From: Cryptomeria japonica | Lineage: Eukaryota > Streptophyta > Pinopsida > Cupressales > Cupressaceae | Direction: 5' to 3' | DNA length: 64,000 nt | NCBI RefSeq assembly: GCF_030272615.1 | Contig: NC_081408.1 | Span: forward strand, 400,423,889 to 400,487,888 | Shown here: positions 57,456 to 64,000 of the stretch, piece after piece | Layout of the letters: each line of letters opens with the position of its first letter | How positions within the stretch are numbered: the first letter of the stretch is position 1 | Made by a program: the position numbers and the translations under genes | The notes under the pieces: model-generated | Database searches by the model: none | What the model saw: only the letters and a program-made list of their open reading frames with translations | Told to the model about the DNA's origin: nothing

Positions 57456-58265
57456 TTTATTACTTCTAGCAGAGGCATAGATATATTTACTTGAGACAAC
57501 ACCTGAGACATGAATGAATTACTATTTGAAGTGGGATTACTTAATTTCTTCTTCTCCATGGGCTTAATTAGTTTTGGCATTTCTTCTTTCTTGGCCTATT
57601 CTGGTATTGCTTCCTTTCCGTTTTTGGCATTTGCATCCTTTCTTTTGAAAGTGTTGTCTTTGTTCCCATCTGGTTTTTTTAATTTTGGCAAACACACTTT
57701 CTGGGTTTCCCTTCTCATTATTTACATTCCTATTTCTCAGCTGATAATTTATCTTAACTTGTTCTACTACTGCAATAGTGAAGGCTTTCTTTTCTTCCTC
57801 AGTTAAGTTCCTTAGTGAAGGCAATGTATCATCCTAAAATTAGATATAATTTTCAACGTCTCATTCTTGTAATATGGGAATTTTATTACTTCTAGCAGAG
57901 GCATAGATATATTTACTTGAGACAACACCTGAGACATGAATGAATTACTATTTGAAGTGGGATTACTTAATTTCTTCTTCTCCATGGGCTTAATTAGTTT
58001 TGGCATTTCTTCTTTCTTGGCCTATTCTGGTATTGCTTCCTTTCCCTTTTTGGCATTTGCATCCTTGCTTTTGAAAGTGTTGTCTTTGTTCCCATCTGGT
58101 TTTTTTAATTTTGGCAAACACACTTTCTGGGTTTCCCTTCTCATTATTTACATTCCTATTTCTCAGCTGATAATTTATCTTAACTTGTTCTACTACTGCA
58201 ATAGTGAAGGCTTTCTTTTCTTCCTCAGTTAAGTTCCTTAGTGAAGGCAATGTATCATCCTAAAA
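57456..58265 (-). repeat. Near-identical tandem duplication in R4 gag-protease region
   Basis: Copies 57456-57839 and 57882-58265 (384 bases each, period 426) are separated by 42 unique bases (57840-57881). Only a few substitutions are visible (e.g. ttccgttttt / ttccctttttt region, cctttctttt / ccttgctttt). Each copy encodes NLTEEEKKAFTIAVVEQVKI and MPKLIKPMEKKKLSNPTSNS in shifted frames. The low divergence points to a recent duplication. Confidence 0.9.
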
Positions 58266-60163
58266 CAATCTTCTCAAAGTTGGAATGTCTTCATCATCAT
58301 CATCTGAAAAGACCTGTTGTATACTGTAATGCTATTTTTCTCTCATTTGCTACACATCAAAAAAATGCTCCCCCTTGGATGAGTCTTCATCCCTTCCCCA
58401 ATATGGATCAGTTGAAAGTACATTTATAGTAGGTTCACAATCCTCATTATGATTTTCCTCCTCTATCAAACCTTGGGCAATCACACACTATTTTGCAACA
58501 TGAGGTAAATTACAAACATCATACCATGGATAATCATCTACAAAATTTGTGGCCTTCTTCAATGGATCAGGAGTTTCTTTCCTTACATTACGCTTCACTA
58601 GCTTCCCATCCTTCCAGTTTGTGTTATATGGCATATCATGTAGCCTCGGCCTATTGTAATTCATTTTCTTATTGTTTTTATATGGTGGTTTTTCATTAGG
58701 GTTTTGCTTACCATTTAGATCCTTAAGCATGTCCATGACCTGAGTAAGTATATCTTTCTTGGAAACCCTAGAATTGTACAACTTTGGATCATCTCTCTTG
58801 GCAACCTTCCCAACAACTTTCTTGTTATTCTCAATGGTAGCAGTTGTCTTGAATGCCTATTGTAGAGTGTCAGGTCTATGAGACAAAATCTCATAATGGG
58901 AAATCAAATAAAAGTTAATCAGAAATGAATCAACGGGTATGACATCTCTAGGTATTCTATTTAATACTTTATTAAATCTTTTATTAAACTCAGCTACTGA
59001 TTCATTTTTATTCTTCTTTATACTTGTTAATTCATGGGATGCAAATGAAGGATCATTGTGATCTCCAAATTCTTCCAAGAACAATGTTACAAATTCTTGC
59101 TAGCTGCCAATACATCCATCAGGAAGGCTTCTATACCATTCTCCTGCATCTTCTGTCAAAGATTGAACAAACAATTTCATGAACACGTCCTCATGAGGAA
59201 CCTCAAATTCTTCAATGGTATTTTTTACATTAACTACATGTTGTTCTGTTGAATCAATTCCATTTCCTAAAAATTTAGGATGTCTAATCTTAAATCATTA
59301 GTGATCTAATTTGGATAACCAACAATGCCAATGAAATCCAATTGTCTATATCTTTCAATGATCATAGGTCATCTGCCAAGATGATTGTTGTTTTGATTGT
59401 TCATATTTCCTCTGTTGAATCCACCATTGTTGTCATAATTATAATTGTTCCCATTATTTCCACCACCATTATTATTTCCATTATTACCTCCATTGCCATT
59501 ATTGTTGTTCCTATCTCCACCATTACCATTTCCATAATTGTCATTGTTGCCTCTATTATTTCCATTATTTTGGTTGTTGCCATACCCATTAATTCCCCTA
59601 TTATTATTTATATTGTTACCCCTACTATTGTTATTCCAATTCCCATCATTTCCCCCATTTCCATTTCTTCTTCCATTATCCTGGTTGTTTCTCTGCCTTT
59701 CTTCACTTTGATCCCTATGCACATCCCTCCATCTTCTACTTCCATTTAATAATGGGTTATCAAAAGTTACAAAGGGCTGCTCTATTCTTCTCATATGAGG
59801 GGGACTATATTTAGAAGTTGATGGCATACTTCCCTCACCTTTACTTTTGTCTTATATCCCTTCTGACCTAGGGCTTTGAATTGTATCTCTTTTTAATCCT
59901 AGTTTTTGCATCACCCAATCTAGTTGTCTCCTAAGAGCCTTTTCCATTTTAGATTCATCTTCATTTAAGTCAGCCATTTTAAGTATGATTTCATCCCATT
60001 GCCTCTCCTCCTATTCCTTAGCAGTCAAGGTTTCATTATGGCCACCATTATTATCTTTTGCATTTAAGGTATAGAAAGGTTTTTCCTCCAGATTTTCAAA
60101 CTCATCACCAGATGAAGAGCCATCCTCTCTGCTGGGAAACTTCTTATAACCCCCAAATGCCAT
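58266..60163 (-). pseudogene. gag: R4 gag, Asn/Gly-rich
   Basis: ATG at 60163: MAFGGYKKFPSREDGSSSGD; two stops before MPSTSKYSPPHMRRIEQPFV. Then an Asn/Gly/Arg low-complexity stretch (59705-59380), the Retrotrans_gag-type core in broken frames (MFLEEFGDHNDPSFASHELT, AEFNKRFNKVLNRIPRDVIP), DMLKDLNGKQNPNEKPPYKN, PYNTNWKDGKLVKRNVRKET and PWYDVCNLPHVAK..CVIAQ (possible short zinc knuckle). Capsid/nucleocapsid protein. At least five stops. Confidence 0.7.
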
Positions 60164-60427
60164 ACTTCTTGTTGATTTCTTTTCTTTGGACTCAACTAAA
60201 CAAGATTATCTTGTCCCTTATGCAGAGACCTTCTCCCCTGCATCAATTTTATTGATAAATGCCTTAAGGTTTCTCTTACTTTAGCAAAATACCAACTATT
60301 ATTCATGTATTAAATGTAGATTCGCCACCTCCTAACAGGAACAATATCTTTTATTAATCTTCTAGGCTCTTTCCTCTAGTAGAGTCTGAAACAAACCACT
60401 AAAGACTCTGAATACTTCCTAAGACAA

Positions 60428-60446
60428 CTCCCTAGCAGAGTCGCCA
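60428..60446 (-). promoter_or_regulatory. Primer-binding site of R4
   Basis: The - strand reads TGGCGACTCTGCTAGGGAG, six bases after the 5' LTR. From memory this resembles the tRNA-Arg complement used by Ogre elements. It differs from the tRNA-Lys type of R2 and R3. Confidence 0.65.
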
Positions 60447-60452
60447 ATCTAT

Positions 60453-63400
60453 TGGTGCCCAAAACCACAGATTGGGAAACCAAAGACTTGCCTAATATTC
60501 AATTAATCCAATCAGCCTTGGCCAACGAACAGGGATGGTCGAAGACCAAATACCTCTACACTTTAGGCTCCACTAAATCTAGGTGGGTGTACCTTACACT
60601 CTCAAGCACAAAAGAGGTTTGTTTTGAGTGAATTTAAACAATGGGAATTAGTAATTGCAGGGATGGCAAAAGGTTTTCCTGCAACTATGCTAACAGAAGT
60701 GCTTTTTATTGTATGCCTTTAAAACTAATAAAATAAGTGTGAATATAGTTGTGTTATGTAAAACATTACTATTAGGACTTTAAGCCATTATGAAAAAGAG
60801 CAGTACTTATAAAAATTAGAAGATTTGTTTCTTTGATAAGGACCTCATGCATACAAACTTATTCAGCAAAGATTAATAACAGACCAATACCTTTATCTGA
60901 CAATTAATGAATAACTTTGTGTACAAGAATCACTATCAACTCAAGAGACAATAATAAGACCATCACTATGAAAGTTTCATTATTTGTTGCATGAACAATA
61001 AAAACCCAATTTTACATTCAATACAACATCATGTGATGGCACATCGCAACAAACCTAAAAGATTTATCAAGAGGACATATGATCCATCAAACACAAAATT
61101 ACACATAACGATCTGAAGATAAAAGCATGAAATCTTGTATATTAACTTCTGGAATAAGAATGTACACAAAAACTTCACTTACAAATACTCCAATACATTT
61201 AGTTTGCACAAAATAAACTCCTCATTCCTATTAGACTTTTCTAAAACATAACACTTGTAGCCCAGCCAGTGGCAGAATTACCTCTCTCCCTTATGATACA
61301 AAATGACTCACTACATATATGTGAGCCAAAAGATTCAAATGAAAGGACACACCCTTTCATCTTGTTAAACTAAACTTAACTAAAACCTAACACCTAAGTG
61401 CTTAACTACTAGACAAAAAAATATAATAAACATTAGTTCTGGTCATCCAGTATTGTATCACACTTTTGTATGTGCTCCAAATACTTGTTGTCCTTGTGAG
61501 TCGTGGTGTTGAATACAGTATCCCTGACAATGGTCTCCATGGTAACCAATCTCTCCATCTACTTACCTATCTCCTTCATATCCAAAACATCTGCCCGGGC
61601 AACATTAAGGGGTGTTAAGTACATTCTGGCATTCTTCAATCCAAATCCCTTTGTCCTTTAACTGCTCTGCATCATCCACAATATCTAGTACACCATACCT
61701 AACAATATCTTTACAATCGATAAATTCTTGCTTAATGTCTATACCAAATTCCTTATCTACATCTAAGATCTTGGGTCTTTTATTTGGAGGGTATAGGGCC
61801 CAAAGCAACATTTCCTCTTCATTTGGATCATATCTAGATCCAATAAAAATGTCATTAACACCCTGTATGTCTAACTTTACATCCTTTCTATCAGAATGCA
61901 ACAAGTTATCAAAAATGAAAGAAGCACTTAAGTCCCATCCTAGGAACAAAATGATGCCTGCCTCACTGAGAAGTTGTCTTCCTCTCTATGGTGTCATTGT
62001 GGCCACTTCTACATCAATGTCTTCTTTCAATTTTTTAAGCATCTCTTCTTCATTTTTTGGGGTAACATTTGGGATGCTTTCCCTCAACTTTTTCCCTTTG
62101 TAATGGTACAAGAATGACGTAAACTCTTTGGACTATACAAAAAGTTCATCTGCAACGAAAGTTTCATGCTCTTCCATTCTCACATATGTGTTGGCGTTTA
62201 TTCTCACTATGGCTTGCTCCTAACTATCTGCCACTTCTTCTAATTCAGGTGCACAGAGGGTTGATATAGCTATATTCTCATCAGACCCACTCTCGGAATA
62301 TCCTTCTTCTTTTAGTTCCTGAAGCCTCTGCTTCCGCTCTTCCAATTTTTGGTTCAATTCCTCTAAGATTGCATCAGCCTCATCCCATTCCTTGTTTCTA
62401 AATAAATATTCAACCTCCATGGTTATATGCAAATACTCTCCCAGGTTTTGGCTCTTCCTGCAGTGGTGGATATACCCCTTTGGATCATAATTTTTCTGAA
62501 CCTAGTGTCCATACAAATTGTACTCCTCTACTAGCTTCTTTTCTATCATCTCATAAGCATTGGTAGATACAATGGTGAAGTCTCCAAAATGCAAAGTGCC
62601 AGGCATAAATACCTTCTTGTGTGCACCAACCAAATGCTTTGCATTTGACATACTAAGCTGCCTAATAATCTCTAAATAGGAAATCCTATCAGGAACTAAT
62701 GTAGGCAACATATATGGAACACCCTCAAAACCATAAACCCTGAAAAAATTGAAATTTTAAAATACAAACCAGTCACCCCAATTGTGGTTGACACTAGTGT
62801 CTCCAAAAGCATGGGGTCTCAAGAATCTCTTAATCTCTAGTGAGATGGACCCATCACATTCCACTCCAAACAATCTATACAAGGGCTTCACAAAATATTC
62901 TTCAAACAACACATAGTGTGATTTGTTTAACCTTGAGTGCCATAGGGATACCCATAGTTGAATTGGTTGGTTATGTCCCTCTTTGTTCCTGGAAGTCACC
63001 TTTAATTCTCCTGGCCACAAACCTTGCATCTAACCATGAAACAAAACCATATGCATTAGCAATAAGTAATATTTGAAAGTAGGGTTAGGCTCTGTTTGCA
63101 AACTTAAAAATCCTTCATGCAGCTTCTCTGCCAAGTAAGTTGCATAATCAAATGGCCTTAGCTCATGCATTTGAATATCTACAACCAACACCAATGGGCC
63201 TATTCTTGTAACATTAGGAACTTCTTCCCCATAGACCTAGCCACATGCCCACTATGTGTACTTCAAGTATTGTTTGAACAAAGTAATTTCAAAAGGAGGA
63301 CCATCCTGCTCTGTGAGTCATCCTCTCTCCTTTTTCTGAATTGCTAACTTCCACACTGTGTGAGCGGTGTCCATTTGGGTATACTCTCCTAGGTCTGTAA

Positions 63401-64000
63401 AGGATAGGGGCATGTAGGGCTCATAAGACATGCCGAAAACCTCCTGAATAGACCCGACAAATATCCGGATGAATGGATCCCCGTTGGGTAATTGGATGCA
63501 TCTTTTTTCTTTGTTGTACTTTCTGGTAGGAAATTCCAATAATCTAAGATTTAGAAAAACATTTGGGACCACCAGTCTGCCCAAATTTGTCGTCCAAGGG
63601 TTTGACAATGGCATCTCCTTGTTCCGCCTCAGGTAGTGATATAGAAATAATTCATGGCCCCTTATGGTTGTCCAGGTATCTCCAAACCCTTTGTACTTGT
63701 CCTCCAATTGATCCTTGGGCGGAAAATAAGCTTTAGACCTCCTTGACTTAGCACCAGATGACTCCATTTGGTCAATCATATCCTGGTTTAGTTTTCGCTT
63801 TTGCACACCCTCTACAGACTTCATCCTTTTTTATTTAGCAAACTGTGTATCTGAAATCTCTATGTCTTTCCTTTTCCCTTGTGAACCAGAAGCCTCCATG
63901 ATTAAATGCTTGAACTTTCAAATTACCCGCACTTCTTGTCTGCAAATTCAATCTTGATGGCTGAAAACATTTTAAATAATTCTGGCATGAAAACTCTTTC
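60453..64000 (-). repeat. R4 5' LTR (inner 3.5 kb; the rest is outside)
   Basis: It starts tggtgcccaaaaccacagat next to the primer site and aligns with 13350-15486 and then with 32721 to about 34140. It holds about 980 bases without a gene (60453-61432), then the LTR ORF. The CCGAT array would lie beyond 64000. Confidence 0.85.
61433..63899 (-). pseudogene. LTR ORF, complete but broken copy (R4 5' LTR)
   Basis: ATG at 63899 (MEASGSQGKRKDIEIS) to TAA at 61433-61435, about 820 codons, the only uninterrupted copy. Order: basic N-terminus; KRKLNQDMIDQMESSGAKSR; WTTIRGHELFLYHYLRRNKE; LVVPNVFLNLRLLEFPTRKY; GDPFIRIFVGSIQEVFGMSY; RPFDYATYLAEKLHEGFLSL; HYVLFEEYFVKPLYRLFGVE; RQLSMSNAKHLVGAHKKVF; a coiled coil (ILEELNQKLEERKQRLQELK); NVTPKNEEEMLKKLKEDIDV; DLSASFIFDNLLHSDRKDVK; YPPNKRPKILDVDKEFGIDI; end CDTILDDQN. 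About eight stops and one frameshift near 61612. It lies in sense within the LTR, so full-length and LTR-initiated RNAs would contain it twice. No known domain is recognised. Confidence 0.75.

Larger units (their letters stand above)
13350..64000 (-). mobile_element. R4: large gypsy element with 5-kb LTRs, hosting R2 and R3
   Basis: Minus-strand element. The 3' LTR is in three pieces (13350-15486, 32721-34935, 52497-53232), the internal region is 53233-60452 and the 5' LTR starts at 60453 and leaves the window. Internal order is primer site, Asn/Gly-rich gag, protease, archaeal-type RNase H, RT, gypsy RNase H, integrase. The LTRs match each other in order and sequence: by eye about 9 differences in the first 140 bases at 13350 and 60453. 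The left flank is cctgt; the matching right flank lies outside the window. Confidence 0.8.

Noticed and set aside
53233..60452. An endogenous pararetrovirus or caulimovirus-like copy
   Set aside because: Integrase with an HHCC/DDE core and flanking LTRs are present; no movement protein or caulimovirid coat motif is seen.

Overview
This is a stretch of nuclear DNA from a seed plant with a large, retrotransposon-filled genome. It is AT-rich, has no recognisable single-copy host gene and no rRNA or tRNA gene, and consists almost entirely of nested, decayed Ty3/gypsy LTR retrotransposons. A gymnosperm (conifer-type) source seems most likely to me from the element styles, but the sequence alone does not prove it.

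The nesting can be read directly. R1 (+ strand, 1 to about 4860) is the 3' half of a Tat-like element, ending in a 3' LTR at 4093. It sits in the gag region of R5 (- strand, about 4861-10609). R5 has a primer-binding site at 7341-7358 and an LTR from 7365 upward that carries a degenerate sense-strand ORF. R5's LTR is cut at 10610 by R6 (+ strand), of which only the first 2.7 kb of an LTR is visible. R6's LTR is cut at 13350 by R4 (- strand), an element of the same LTR family. R4's 3' LTR (about 5.1 kb) is split into 13350-15486, 32721-34935 and 52497-53232. Its internal region is 53233-60452, and its 5' LTR starts at 60453 and runs off the window. Two Tat-like elements then landed in R4's 3' LTR: R2 (15487-32720, 5-bp target duplication ccagg) and R3 (34936-52496, duplication ggtac/agtac).

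R2 and R3 are nearly full length: LTR, tRNA-Lys-type primer site, long leader, gag, protease, G-patch, RT, gypsy RNase H, second (archaeal-type) RNase H, integrase, conserved GAAAACC hairpin, antisense plant mobile domain (PMD) ORF, polypurine tract, LTR. R1 has the same 3' layout, including the antisense PMD. R4 is a different lineage: its extra RNase H lies before the RT, its gag is Asn/Gly-rich, and its LTR contains a sense ORF of about 820 codons.

The most interesting system is a repeated pairing of an accessory ORF with a short-motif array that differs between elements. R2 has a TTAGCGCTTTTG-type array, R3 a TCGTACGA array, and R1 a TGTTCATCACAAAG hairpin array whose stems covary; each lies just upstream of the antisense PMD ORF. 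In R2 and R3 the same motif recurs in the opposite orientation in the gag-pol leader. In the R6/R4 LTRs, a CCGAT/ATCGG array precedes the LTR ORF. This looks like a co-evolving protein and binding-site system, comparable in logic to the VANC anti-silencing proteins of VANDAL transposons. That functional reading is inference. Every coding region seen carries stops or frameshifts, so the copies here appear inactive.
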